The notes under the pieces: model-generated
What the model saw: the letters and a program-made list of their open reading frames with translations, nothing else
What the model was told of the DNA's origin: nothing
Databases searched by the model: none
In this document: positions 42,503-51,912 of the stretch, piece after piece
Numbering within the stretch: the first letter of the stretch is position 1
Layout: each line of letters begins with the position of its first letter
Assembly: GCA_017792345.1 (NCBI GenBank)
Contig: CP051228.1
Span: forward strand, 4,122,148 to 4,186,147
Reading direction: 5' to 3'
Source: Mesoflavibacter sp.
GTDB lineage: Bacteria; Pseudomonadota; Alphaproteobacteria; UBA8366; Aestuariispiraceae
DNA: 64,000 nucleotides
Translations under genes and position numbers: made by a program

Positions 42503-43420
42503 TCAATTCCCCGCCTTGATATCGGCAATGGTGGTTTTCAGCACCGCGATGACTTGTTCCAGCTCGCGTTTCTCGTCCTTGTTCAGGCTTTTGAGGGGCG
42601 GGCGCATCGGGCCGGCCGGAATGCCGGAAACGGTTGTCCCATGCTTGACGCATTGAATGAATTTCCCGCCCTGCTCCAGCACGCGCATCAGCGGCATCAT
42701 CGCCGACATAATCCGGCGGCCTTTTCCGAAGTCACCGTGCACGGCGCAGGTTTCGTAAAGGAAAACATGCTCTTCCGGCAGGAAGTTCGACCCGGCACAG
42801 ATCCAGCTGCGGGCGCCCCAGGCGAAGAACTCCAATGCCTGGTCGTCCATGCCGCAGGACATCTGAATATGCGGGTAATCCCGTGCCAACAGGTGAACGC
42901 GGTTGATATCGCCGGAACTTTCCTTGATCCCGATGAAGTTTCGCGACCGTCCGACGCGATCCAGGAACTCCGTTCCCATCTCGACGCCCATGCGGCCCGG
43001 ATAATTGTAGAGAATGATCGGCAGATCGGCGGCGCGGTCGATGGCCAACGCATTCAGGGCATTCTCGCGTTCGGTCGGGACGGAGTAGGGCGGCGTTCCC
43101 AGCAACAGCGCGTCCGCGCCCATTTGCCGGGCGCCGGCGGCGAGCGCGACGCTGTCCTCTGTCCGCATGGCGCCGGTGCCGACGATGACGGGCAGACGCT
43201 TGGCGACCCGGTCGACGATGAACCGCGCGAGATCCAGTCTCTCGTCGACCGTCTGCGCGTAGTTTTCACCGGTCGATCCGCCCGAGATCAACCCGTGAAC
43301 GCCTTTGCCGATCAGGGTTTCGATCAGGTCCGCCAAACGGTCCTTGTCGAAATCGCCGTCTTCGGTCAGCGGCGTGACCAAGGGTGTGTATATGCCTTCT
43401 AGGTTCATGCGGAATGTCAT
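42503..43420 (-). CDS. DapA-like lyase (dihydrodipicolinate synthase family)
   Basis: A class I aldolase-type TIM barrel of about 305 residues. The Schiff-base lysine is K166 in GIKESSGD, the catalytic tyrosine Y138 in LYNYPGRMG, and the S49-T50 pair lies in GGSTGENY. The family covers dihydrodipicolinate synthase, KDG-type dehydratases and pyrroline-4-hydroxy-2-carboxylate deaminase. The catabolic context argues against lysine biosynthesis. The start is taken at the ATG at 43420; an ATG at 43408 and upstream starts to 43465 are possible. It is the first gene of a four-gene reverse operon. Confidence 0.88.
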   Translation of the reverse strand: MTFRMNLEGIYTPLVTPLTEDGDFDKDRLADLIETLIGKGVHGLISGGSTGENYAQTVDERLDLARFIVDRVAKRLPVIVGTGAMRTEDSVALAAGARQMGADALLLGTPPYSVPTERENALNALAIDRAADLPIILYNYPGRMGVEMGTEFLDRVGRSRNFIGIKESSGDINRVHLLARDYPHIQMSCGMDDQALEFFAWGARSWICAGSNFLPEEHVFLYETCAVHGDFGKGRRIMSAMMPLMRVLEQGGKFIQCVKHGTTVSGIPAGPMRPPLKSLNKDEKRELEQVIAVLKTTIADIKAGN

Positions 43421-43688
43421 CGGTTCACTCGGGTCGGTTTTTGCTCGCGACATGCAAAGCTGCATGATGGGGGACCATCGATCCGAATAGGCTTTCGGCG
43501 CAAACGGGATTTCTCATGACATCGGCATAAGGCCGGGGTTATGGCTCAATGTTTAATCGTGATAATGTATATTATGGAAAATATTGATATGCCATGAGAC
43601 GCCGCGTATGGGATGTATATTGCGCGCCCGGGCCATGATAGCCTGATGCACAACAAGCAACCGCAACGTTTTGTACTGTGGGATGGAT
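43421..43688. other. AT-rich divergent intergenic region
   Basis: 268 bases separate the DapA-like gene from the forward cyclase gene. The stretch around 43540-43620 is clearly AT-rich against the surrounding GC-rich sequence and should hold promoters for both directions. It includes the dyad at 43562-43575. No gene is seen. Confidence 0.5.
43562..43575. promoter_or_regulatory. AT-rich dyad, candidate regulator site
   Basis: ATAAT-N4-ATTAT is a perfect 5-base inverted pair in the promoter region of the DapA-like operon. It could be bound by the LysR protein of the cluster or simply be an AT-rich promoter element. Confidence 0.3.
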
Positions 43689-45359
43689 ATGACGATACAG
43701 GCGCGCCTGCGCGCGATCAGCGGGTCGATCCTGTTTCTCTTCCTGACCTGTCATCTGATCAATCACGCATTCGGGCTGGTGTCTTTCCAGGCCATGGGTG
43801 ACGCGCATCGCATTCTGATGACGACCTGGCGGACACCGATCGGCACGGCCTTCCTGTCGCTGGCCTTCCTGGTCCATTACGCGGTCGCCATCCTGTCGAT
43901 CTACCGGCGCCGGACGATCAACATGACCGGATGGGAGGCCGCACAGATGGCAAGTGGCCTGATTATACCCATCCTGATCCTAGAGCACGTCCTGGGCACA
44001 CGGATCGCAGAGGAAGTCGCCGGGATCGATCCGACATATCGGTATGTCGTCGCGGCGCTGTGGGTCGCGGAGCCTGTGACCGGAATTCTTCAGGGTATCG
44101 CGGTGGTGATCGCCTGGACCCATGGCTGCATCGGCCTGCATTTCTGGCTTCGGGTGAAGGATTGGTACGGCGACTGGCGGCGTCCGCTTCTGGGGGTCGC
44201 GGTCGTGCTGCCGGCGCTGTCCCTGGCCGGATATGTGTCCGCCGGGTTTGAGGTTCTGTTCGAACTGGAACGCGACCATATGGTCAACGCGATCCTGACC
44301 CAGGCACGGTTCGATCCGTCGAAAATCCAGCCGCTCCTCAAGCTCCAGGCGCCGCTGACGGCCTTGTTCGTCGTCCTGGGACTGTCGCCGTTCCTGGGCC
44401 GTTTCGTGCGCGACCGGGTTTTGTGCAAGCCGCGGGTGGCGCTGCTGCTGCCGGACGGAACGCGGGTTCCGGTCCCGCTTGGCGCGACAGCATTGGAAGC
44501 ACTGCGCGCCGCCGGCCGGCCTCATGCAGCGGTCTGTGGCGGGCGCGGCCGCTGCACCACCTGCCGGGTGCGCGTCATTCAAGGCGCCGAGGCATTGGAA
44601 TCCCCGGACAGCCTGGAAAATGCCGCCCTGCAGCGGATCAAGGCCTTGGAGGGCGTGCGCCTGGCCTGCCAGATCCGGCCCAAGGAGCATCTGGGCGTTT
44701 CCCCCTTGCTGCCGCCGACGGCCACGGCGCGGGACGGCCGCCAGATGGGCGGATTGGAAGGCGAAGAACGCCAGGTTACCTGTCTTTTCATCGACATACG
44801 GCGTTCCACTAAACTGGGCGAAGAGAAGCTGCCTTACGACGTTCTGTTCATCCTCAATCAGTTTTTCTCGGAAATGAGTCATGCCATCGCCGAAACCGGC
44901 GGTCATTACGCGCAGTTCAATGGGGATGGCTTGATGGCGCTTTACGGGCTTGAGACCACACCACAGGACGGGGCCAAGGCGGCAATCAATGGTGCGAAGG
45001 CCATGCTGCAGCGCGTTGAAAAACTGAACAAATCTCTGGAGAGCGAACTGCCTTTCCCGCTCGCCGTCGGGATCGGGCTGCACCATGGCGAGGCGATTGT
45101 CGGGGCCATGGGCCCTCCCCGCGCGCAGATCACATCCGCCATCGGCGATACGATCAACATCGCAGCCCGGTTGGAAAGCCTGACCAAGGAACATGGTGTC
45201 CCGGTCATCTTTTCGCATGAAGTGGCGGCGGCGGCCGGGATTGTGACCGAGAGCCTGACCCGCGCAGAAGTCCCGGTGCGCGGCCGCGAGGCACCGGTCC
45301 GTTTCTACCCGATTGCCGATCCTCTAAGGGCCGATCCTCTGGGGACCACCGCGCTCTAA
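43689..45359 (+). CDS. redox-type adenylate cyclase: six-helix histidine-rich membrane anchor, 2Fe-2S domain, class III cyclase
   Basis: A 556-residue fusion. Residues 1-240 form about six membrane helices carrying histidines H22, H26, H63, H100, H145 and H151, like the diheme anchor of succinate dehydrogenase. Residues 248-345 are a 2Fe-2S ferredoxin domain with C283, C289, C292 and C327 (CGGRGRCTTC then C). Residues 360-556 are a class III cyclase with metal aspartates D369 (LFIDIRRST) and D413 (FNGDGLMAL), and the canonical AIGDTINIAARLE. Sinorhizobium meliloti CyaC is a described cyclase with a quinone-responsive diheme anchor. The start may be the ATG at 43683 or 43689. Confidence 0.9.
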   Translation: MTIQARLRAISGSILFLFLTCHLINHAFGLVSFQAMGDAHRILMTTWRTPIGTAFLSLAFLVHYAVAILSIYRRRTINMTGWEAAQMASGLIIPILILEHVLGTRIAEEVAGIDPTYRYVVAALWVAEPVTGILQGIAVVIAWTHGCIGLHFWLRVKDWYGDWRRPLLGVAVVLPALSLAGYVSAGFEVLFELERDHMVNAILTQARFDPSKIQPLLKLQAPLTALFVVLGLSPFLGRFVRDRVLCKPRVALLLPDGTRVPVPLGATALEALRAAGRPHAAVCGGRGRCTTCRVRVIQGAEALESPDSLENAALQRIKALEGVRLACQIRPKEHLGVSPLLPPTATARDGRQMGGLEGEERQVTCLFIDIRRSTKLGEEKLPYDVLFILNQFFSEMSHAIAETGGHYAQFNGDGLMALYGLETTPQDGAKAAINGAKAMLQRVEKLNKSLESELPFPLAVGIGLHHGEAIVGAMGPPRAQITSAIGDTINIAARLESLTKEHGVPVIFSHEVAAAAGIVTESLTRAEVPVRGREAPVRFYPIADPLRADPLGTTAL

Positions 45360-46174
45360 TCCCGGCTCATCAGGAATTGGCGAAGATCGCGCCAGATCTC
45401 GGCGCTCGGCGCGCTCAACAGGCCGTGGACGCGGTCGCCCGCGCGGTAAGGCGTGCCGTCGACCCGCTCCACCATGCCGCCCGCCTCGCGCAGCAGCAGC
45501 GCGCCCGGTGCGTGATCCCAGGGCCAGAGCCGACGGTAGAAGGAGAAGTGCCGCTTTCCCTGGGCCTGAGCCAGGAAATCCTGGCCCGCGCAGGATAAGG
45601 ACGAAACATGGCCGAACCGGGCCTGTGCCTCGGCCCGGACCTGCTTCCGGCGCGGCTCCTCGAAGTACCAGGCGTTGACGAGGCCGATCATGTCCTTTTC
45701 GGGCGGAGCTTCCGGGATGGTCAGGCGTTGCCCGTCCAGCCAGCCGCCCGCCCCGTCGACCGCGATGGCGGTCCGGTTGGGCAGCGGATCGTGAATCCAT
45801 CCCATGATGGGCCGGTTACGCTCGACCAGGGCAACCATCATGCAGAAGGTCGCACTGGACTTGGTGAAATTCTTGGTGCCGTCGACCGGATCGATCACCC
45901 AGACCGGGCCGTCATCCTCGAACCGGCGCAGGATTTCCGGGTCTTTCGAATGCGCTTCCTCGCCGACGACAAGGCTGCCCGGCAACAGGGCGCTCAGTTC
46001 CTTGGTCAGGAACCGTTCCGCCTCCAGATCCGCGACGGTGACGAGGTCGCCCGGCGCCTTTTCGATGATCTCATGGCCGCGCAGACTGTCGAAACGGGGC
46101 AATACGATGGTCTCCGCCGCCTCACGCAGCAGCGCTTGGACTTTCGTGGTGTCGATCCGGTCCGCCAGGCTCAC
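45356..46174 (-). CDS. inositol monophosphatase family protein
   Basis: A 272-residue Mg-dependent phosphatase of the IMPase/CysQ superfamily. The metal-binding motifs are VGEEAHSKD (first glutamate), WVIDPVDGTKNFTKSS (DPxDGT) and WPWDHAPGALLLREAGG (WDxAxG). Substrates in the family include inositol phosphate, histidinol phosphate and 3'-phosphoadenosine 5'-phosphate; none is favoured here. The GTG start at 46174 overlaps the stop of the upstream Ldh-family gene. Its stop overlaps the stop of the convergent cyclase gene. Confidence 0.92.
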   Translation of the reverse strand: MSLADRIDTTKVQALLREAAETIVLPRFDSLRGHEIIEKAPGDLVTVADLEAERFLTKELSALLPGSLVVGEEAHSKDPEILRRFEDDGPVWVIDPVDGTKNFTKSSATFCMMVALVERNRPIMGWIHDPLPNRTAIAVDGAGGWLDGQRLTIPEAPPEKDMIGLVNAWYFEEPRRKQVRAEAQARFGHVSSLSCAGQDFLAQAQGKRHFSFYRRLWPWDHAPGALLLREAGGMVERVDGTPYRAGDRVHGLLSAPSAEIWRDLRQFLMSRD

Positions 46175-47187
46175 CCCTGCCCTCCTTCGGCATAGCCGCG
46201 CAGGGTCGCCAGCAGGTCGTCCGGCACTGCGACCCCTTTGGCTTCCGCTTTAGCCCGGTTCTCGTGCCGTCGGTTGCCCGGCAGGCGCACGCCATCCTGT
46301 TCCAGCATCGCGCCGAACAGCGTTTCGATCCGGTCGGCCATGCCTTCGCCGCCGAAACGGGCGGGATCGATGGCCAGATAGAATTGCCCTATGTCCGGCG
46401 GACCGCCCTCGTCTCCCCCCAGGCTGGAGGCTTCGAAGGACCATTTCGCGCCGGTCAGGCCCCCGGCCATGATTTCGACCAGCAGCGCCATGGCAGCACC
46501 CTTATATCCGCCGGACGGGGCCATTGAGCCTTCGCCGAGGACAGTATTGGGATCGGTGCAGGGATTGCCGTCGGCATCCAGGCCCCAGCCTTCCGGTATG
46601 GGTTCGCCCGCCTGGGCCTTGAGGGCGATGTTGATCCGGGCGGTGGCGGTGGAGCTCTGATCGATGACCAGAGGCGGTCCATCGCGGCGCGGGACACCGA
46701 AGGCGATCGGATTGGTGCCGAACAGGGGTTTCTTCCCGCCGAACGGGGCCAGCGCGGCGGAGGCATTGGTGAAGGTCATGCCGATCAGCCCGGCGCGCGC
46801 CATGCGGTCGCTGAACCAGCCGATGACGCCGGACGCATAGGAATGACGGATGCCGAACCCGGCGATCCCGTTCTCCCGCGCCAGGGCATAGAAGGCTTCC
46901 TCCCCCGCGGTAAAGGCCGGATGGCAGAAGCCGTGCCCCGCATCTGCCATCAGCGCGGATGGTCCGGTTCGTGTCACCACGGGGACGGCATCGCCGACCA
47001 CCTTGCCGATGGACACATGCCGGCAATAGATCGGCAGATAGGCCAGCCCGACATTCCGTATCCCCTCCGCCTCGGCATCCGTGATGCTCTGTGCCACGAC
47101 CTCCGCGGCCGGTTCCACCGTACCCGCCCCGATCAGGGCCGCTTTGCTGAGCGCGTGAACATCATCGAGGGAGAGGGTTTCGGGCAT
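46171..47187 (-). CDS. Ldh-family (malate/L-lactate dehydrogenase type) oxidoreductase
   Basis: A 338-residue member of the LDH2/MDG family of NAD(P)-dependent 2-oxoacid and cyclic imino-acid reductases. It shows HSYASGVIGWFSDRMARAGL, KPLFGTNPIAFGVPRRDGPP and APSGGYKGAAMALLVEIMAG. The usual catalytic SHG motif near residue 45 reads NVG in EGIRNVGLAYLPIY, so the histidine seems absent. The start at 47187 has aagga 8 bases upstream. It is coupled to the IMPase-family gene by a GTGA overlap. The substrate is unknown; a pyrroline- or piperideine-carboxylate would fit the nearby amine cluster but is speculative. Confidence 0.88.
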   Translation of the reverse strand: MPETLSLDDVHALSKAALIGAGTVEPAAEVVAQSITDAEAEGIRNVGLAYLPIYCRHVSIGKVVGDAVPVVTRTGPSALMADAGHGFCHPAFTAGEEAFYALARENGIAGFGIRHSYASGVIGWFSDRMARAGLIGMTFTNASAALAPFGGKKPLFGTNPIAFGVPRRDGPPLVIDQSSTATARINIALKAQAGEPIPEGWGLDADGNPCTDPNTVLGEGSMAPSGGYKGAAMALLVEIMAGGLTGAKWSFEASSLGGDEGGPPDIGQFYLAIDPARFGGEGMADRIETLFGAMLEQDGVRLPGNRRHENRAKAEAKGVAVPDDLLATLRGYAEGGQG

Positions 47188-47246
47188 TTCGGGGTTCCTT
47201 GCTTTCCGACACCACGTCAACCTATCAGCATCGCGGAAAAGAAAAA

Positions 47247-47270
47247 GGCCGCCGGGTTGCCCCGACGGCC
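47247..47270 (-). terminator. intrinsic terminator of groESL
   Basis: GGCCGCCGGG (47247-47256) and CCCGACGGCC (47261-47270) pair with one mismatch around a 4-base loop. On the minus strand the hairpin is followed by tttttcttttcc. It lies about 30 bases after the groEL stop. Confidence 0.8.
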
Positions 47271-47298
47271 TTCTTCGTAACCTGGTGCCTGGGCAGGC

Positions 47299-48960
<1,662 letters not shown>

Positions 48961-49010
48961 CTAAAAGATTGTTCGGATACGAAAAAAGCGCGGTACCGGA
49001 GCGGTCGCGC

Positions 49011-49298
49011 TTACTCGATGATCCCCATGATGTCGGACTCTTTCATGATCAGCAGCTCGTCGCCGTCGATCTTGACTTCCGTGCCCGACCATTTGCCGAA
49101 CAGAATGGTGTCGCCCTTTTTCACGTCCAGTTTGCGGACGCTGCCGTCTTCCTTGACGGTGCCGGTGCCGACGGCCAGGACCTTGCCCTGCATCGGCTTT
49201 TCCTGCGCCGTGTCCGGAATGATGATGCCGGACGCGGTCTTGGTCTCGCTTTCGACGCGCTTCACCAGAACGCGATCGTGCAGAGGCCGGAATTTCAT
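49011..49298 (-). CDS. groES: co-chaperonin GroES
   Basis: The 95-residue lid of the GroEL chamber. It begins [20 protein letters not shown] and contains the mobile-loop segment [18 protein letters not shown] and the [20 protein letters not shown] region. The ATG at 49298 is preceded by aagggg. A longer frame to 49343 is not conserved. It is the first gene of the groESL operon, with CIRCE about 75 bases upstream. Confidence 0.98.
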   Translation of the reverse strand: MKFRPLHDRVLVKRVESETKTASGIIIPDTAQEKPMQGKVLAVGTGTVKEDGSVRKLDVKKGDTILFGKWSGTEVKIDGDELLIMKESDIMGIIE

Positions 49299-49370
49299 GG
49301 TGTTTCCCCTTAAGCCAGCGTTGTTTCGGGGGCCTGGCGGCATTGCGCCGGTCGGCCCGTGAACGAGGTG

Positions 49371-49397
49371 TTAGCACTCCCCGCATGTGAGTGCTAT
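49371..49397. promoter_or_regulatory. CIRCE element (HrcA operator)
   Basis: TTAGCACTC-N9-GAGTGCTAT matches the CIRCE consensus TTAGCACTC-N9-GAGTGCTAA in all but the last base. It sits directly downstream of the predicted groES promoter, where HrcA binding represses groESL. Confidence 0.93.
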
Positions 49398-49400
49398 CCG

Positions 49401-49428
49401 CATATACGGGCCGAACCGGGTATGTCAA
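49401..49428 (-). promoter_or_regulatory. sigma70-type promoter of groESL
   Basis: On the minus strand TTGACA (49423-49428) and TATATG (49401-49406) are separated by 16 bases, immediately upstream of the CIRCE element. The -35 box is consensus. Initiation would fall inside or at the edge of CIRCE. Confidence 0.75.
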
Positions 49429-49467
49429 TGGACGGAGGGCAAAAAAGGCCGGAAATGCTGGAAAATT

Positions 49468-50823
49468 CTATTCCAGGACCGTTGCGGGATACCCGAAACG
49501 TTGTGCGTAGCGGTCCCAATCGCCGGGATCAAGCGACGCAATAACCGTTTGTATGCCCGACGCTTCGTCGGTTTCATGCTCCAGAACGTCGCCGAACCGG
49601 TGCAGCCAGGCAAGGGCGGCCCCATCCTCGGCCGGGATCTCCGTCCGGCGGGTTTCGCGGAACCGGGCCAAAGCCGTATCGATCGCCGACAGTAGCGCTG
49701 CAAATCCGTCGCCTTTCGCGGCGGAAATCGCAAAGGCATCGGGATCGTCCTCGCCTTCGCGCGCGGCGGCGGCGCGGGCCTCGACCGGCCCCAAAGCGCC
49801 CTCCGGCAACAGATCGGTCTTGTTCCAGGCTTCCAGCATTACGGTCTGCGGATCGATGTCCAGGGTCGAGAGCACCTGTTCGACATCCGCCTTCTCGACC
49901 TCTGCCTCGGTGGAGGAGATATCGCGCACATGGATCAGAACCTGCGCAGCCCTCACCTCCTCCAGCGTGGCGCGGAAGGCCGCCACCAGATCGGTCGGCA
50001 GGTCGGAAATGAAACCCACCGTATCCGACAGGATCGCCGTCCGGCCGCTCGGAAGGTCCAGCTTGCGCATGGTCGGGTCCAACGTCGCGAAAAGCATATC
50101 CTTCGCCATGACGGTGGAGTCCGTCAGCCGGTTGAACAGGGTCGACTTGCCGGCGTTGGTATAGCCGACCAGAGAGACGACCGGATAGGGCACTTTTTCC
50201 CGCGCCTTGCGGTGCAGCCCGCGGGTCCGCGCGACTTGTTCCAATTCTTTCTTCAGGCGGACGATCCGTTCGTCGATCAGACGCCGGTCGATTTCGATCT
50301 GGCTTTCGCCGGGGCCGCCGATGAAGCCCAACCCGCCGCGCTGACGCTCCAAATGGGTCCAGCTTCGCACCAGGCGCGATCGTTGGAAGGTCAACGCGGC
50401 CAGTTCGACCTGCAATCGCCCTTCATGGGTGCGGGCCCGGGCGCCGAAGATTTCCAGGATCAGGCCGGTCCGGTCGATGACCTTGGTATCGATGTCGCGT
50501 TCCAGGTTGCGCTGCTGCACCGGCGTCAGCGACGCGTCGACGATCAGCAACTCCGTCTCCAGGGCCGCGCAGAGGCCTTTCAGACGTTCCACGACCCCGC
50601 CGCCAAGCAGGGTTGCCGGTACGATCTTGGACAGGCGCACGGCTTCGGCATGAACGACGTCCAACTCGATCGCGGCGGCCAGTCCGACCGCTTCTTCCAG
50701 ACGTGCTTCCGGGCTGCGGCGTCTTTGCGAAACGCCGGGGATCTCCGGATAGATGACGGCAGCGCGCCGGGCACCGGCGGCCGTCCAGCCCCGGTGCTCA
50801 GTACGGTATCGGGTCTCGGTCAA
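49468..50823 (-). CDS. hflX: GTPase HflX
   Basis: HflX is a ribosome-associated GTPase that splits stalled ribosomes after stress. The 451-residue protein has the N-terminal HflX domain (ILEIFGARARTHEGRLQVEL, and GGPGESQIEIDRRLIDERI at the end of the coiled region). The G domain follows with GYTNAGKST (G1), SDTVGFISDLP (G3) and NKTDL (G4). The start appears to be TTG at 50823, 6 bases after the hfq stop; no in-frame ATG is near. hfq-hflX is a classic pair and the genes are probably co-transcribed. Confidence 0.96.
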   Translation of the reverse strand: MTETRYRTEHRGWTAAGARRAAVIYPEIPGVSQRRRSPEARLEEAVGLAAAIELDVVHAEAVRLSKIVPATLLGGGVVERLKGLCAALETELLIVDASLTPVQQRNLERDIDTKVIDRTGLILEIFGARARTHEGRLQVELAALTFQRSRLVRSWTHLERQRGGLGFIGGPGESQIEIDRRLIDERIVRLKKELEQVARTRGLHRKAREKVPYPVVSLVGYTNAGKSTLFNRLTDSTVMAKDMLFATLDPTMRKLDLPSGRTAILSDTVGFISDLPTDLVAAFRATLEEVRAAQVLIHVRDISSTEAEVEKADVEQVLSTLDIDPQTVMLEAWNKTDLLPEGALGPVEARAAAAREGEDDPDAFAISAAKGDGFAALLSAIDTALARFRETRRTEIPAEDGAALAWLHRFGDVLEHETDEASGIQTVIASLDPGDWDRYAQRFGYPATVLE

Positions 50824-50829
50824 TTACGC

Positions 50830-51084
50830 TCAGCTTTCCTCGCTGCCACTTTCGTTGGGCTCGAACAATTGGATCGGGCTGCCCGGCATGACAGTGGATA
50901 TGGCGTGCTTGTAGACAAGCTGCGAGTGGGCGTCACGCCGCAGCAGCACGCAGAAGTTATCGAACCAAGTGACGATTCCCTGCAGTTTCACGCCGTTCAC
51001 CAGGAACACCGTCACAGGAAGTTTATTTTTCCGAAGGTGGTTCAGAAATGTGTCTTGGAGGTTCTGGTTCTTGTCGGACGACAT
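50830..51084 (-). CDS. hfq: RNA chaperone Hfq
   Basis: Hfq is a hexameric Sm-like RNA chaperone that supports small-RNA regulation. The 84-residue product has Sm1 ([20 protein letters not shown]) and Sm2 ([11 protein letters not shown]), with a short acidic C-terminal tail (NESGSEES). The ATG at 51084 follows ggaagggg. The open frame continues upstream to 51231 but is not conserved. It sits between a HAD gene and hflX, as part of the ntr-trkA-hfq-hflX neighbourhood. Confidence 0.97.
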   Translation of the reverse strand: MSSDKNQNLQDTFLNHLRKNKLPVTVFLVNGVKLQGIVTWFDNFCVLLRRDAHSQLVYKHAISTVMPGSPIQLFEPNESGSEES

Positions 51085-51196
51085 GGATGCCCCCTTCCGT
51101 ATGGCAACGTTGTTGTTTTTCGGTCCGCGCGTAATCCCATCCAATTTTTCGGCAACCCCCTGATTCTCAAGAAGATTGTGCCGCAAACAGGTATGG

Positions 51197-51217
51197 GGCG
51201 GAATCATTGATTCCGCC
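51197..51217. repeat. 21-base perfect palindrome between the HAD gene and hfq
   Basis: GGCGGAATCA and TGATTCCGCC are perfect 10-base inverted copies around a single base. It begins 17 bases after the HAD stop on the reverse strand. No T-run follows, so it is not a typical intrinsic terminator. It may be a processing site, an attenuator or a protein-binding site upstream of hfq. Confidence 0.5.
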
Positions 51218-51233
51218 GTACAACCGGACATTA

Positions 51234-51908
51234 TCAGATAAACCGTTGTTCCGCCGTTAAAAAATCGTGAAACGCCGGAAGCCCGTCAAAGTGACGCACC
51301 GGCGGACAATTGCGGAACTCCCCGCTCAGATCGGGATCGGGATGGATCAGGACCGGTGTAAGCCCCGCCGCATGGGCAATTTCCATATCCACCCCGGAAT
51401 CGCCCACAAAATACACATGGGGTCCCAGCGCGCAGCCCAACCCGTCCAGTGCGAGCGCCGCCGGGTCCGGCGCCGGCTTGTCCCGGGCGGCGTCTCCCGC
51501 ACCGATCAGGCGGTGAAAATGCCCGGTCCAGTTCAGATGGGCCGCTTCCGTGCGCAGGTAGCGGCCTTGCTTATTGGAGACCACGGCCTGAGGCACTCCT
51601 GCCGCAGAGAGTGACGACAACAGAGCGGCCGCGCCTTCCGACGCCACGAGAGCGTCGAGATGCAGCGCCTCGAAACTGGCATAGAAGACGTCGCGCGCCT
51701 CCTCCCATCGGTCCCCGAACATTTCCGGGAAACTGTCGCGCATGGATTTCCGGACCCGGGATTTCGTTTCGACCAGCGACCATTCCGGCATATTCATATG
51801 GCGGAACAATGCATTCATCGCGGCGTGGATCACAGGCCAGGTGTCGACCAGCGTATTGTCCCAGTCATACAGGACCGCCACCGGTTTCGGGAGAATCGAT
51901 TTGGACAT
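51234..51908 (-). CDS. HAD-family hydrolase
   Basis: A 224-residue haloacid-dehalogenase superfamily phosphatase of the phosphoglycolate-phosphatase-like type. Motif I is [11 protein letters not shown] (about 15-25), motif [15 protein letters not shown], motif [13 protein letters not shown], and motif [16 protein letters not shown]. The catalytic aspartates are present. The substrate is unknown. It lies 4 bases after trkA and so belongs to the end of the ntr-trkA unit. Confidence 0.9.
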   Translation of the reverse strand: MSKSILPKPVAVLYDWDNTLVDTWPVIHAAMNALFRHMNMPEWSLVETKSRVRKSMRDSFPEMFGDRWEEARDVFYASFEALHLDALVASEGAAALLSSLSAAGVPQAVVSNKQGRYLRTEAAHLNWTGHFHRLIGAGDAARDKPAPDPAALALDGLGCALGPHVYFVGDSGVDMEIAHAAGLTPVLIHPDPDLSGEFRNCPPVRHFDGLPAFHDFLTAEQRFI

Positions 51909-51912
51909 TGTG

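Noticed and set aside
42503..43420. Biosynthetic dapA (lysine pathway)
   Set aside because: The gene is in a reverse operon with an aldehyde dehydrogenase, an amine oxidase and a LysR regulator, which fits catabolism better.
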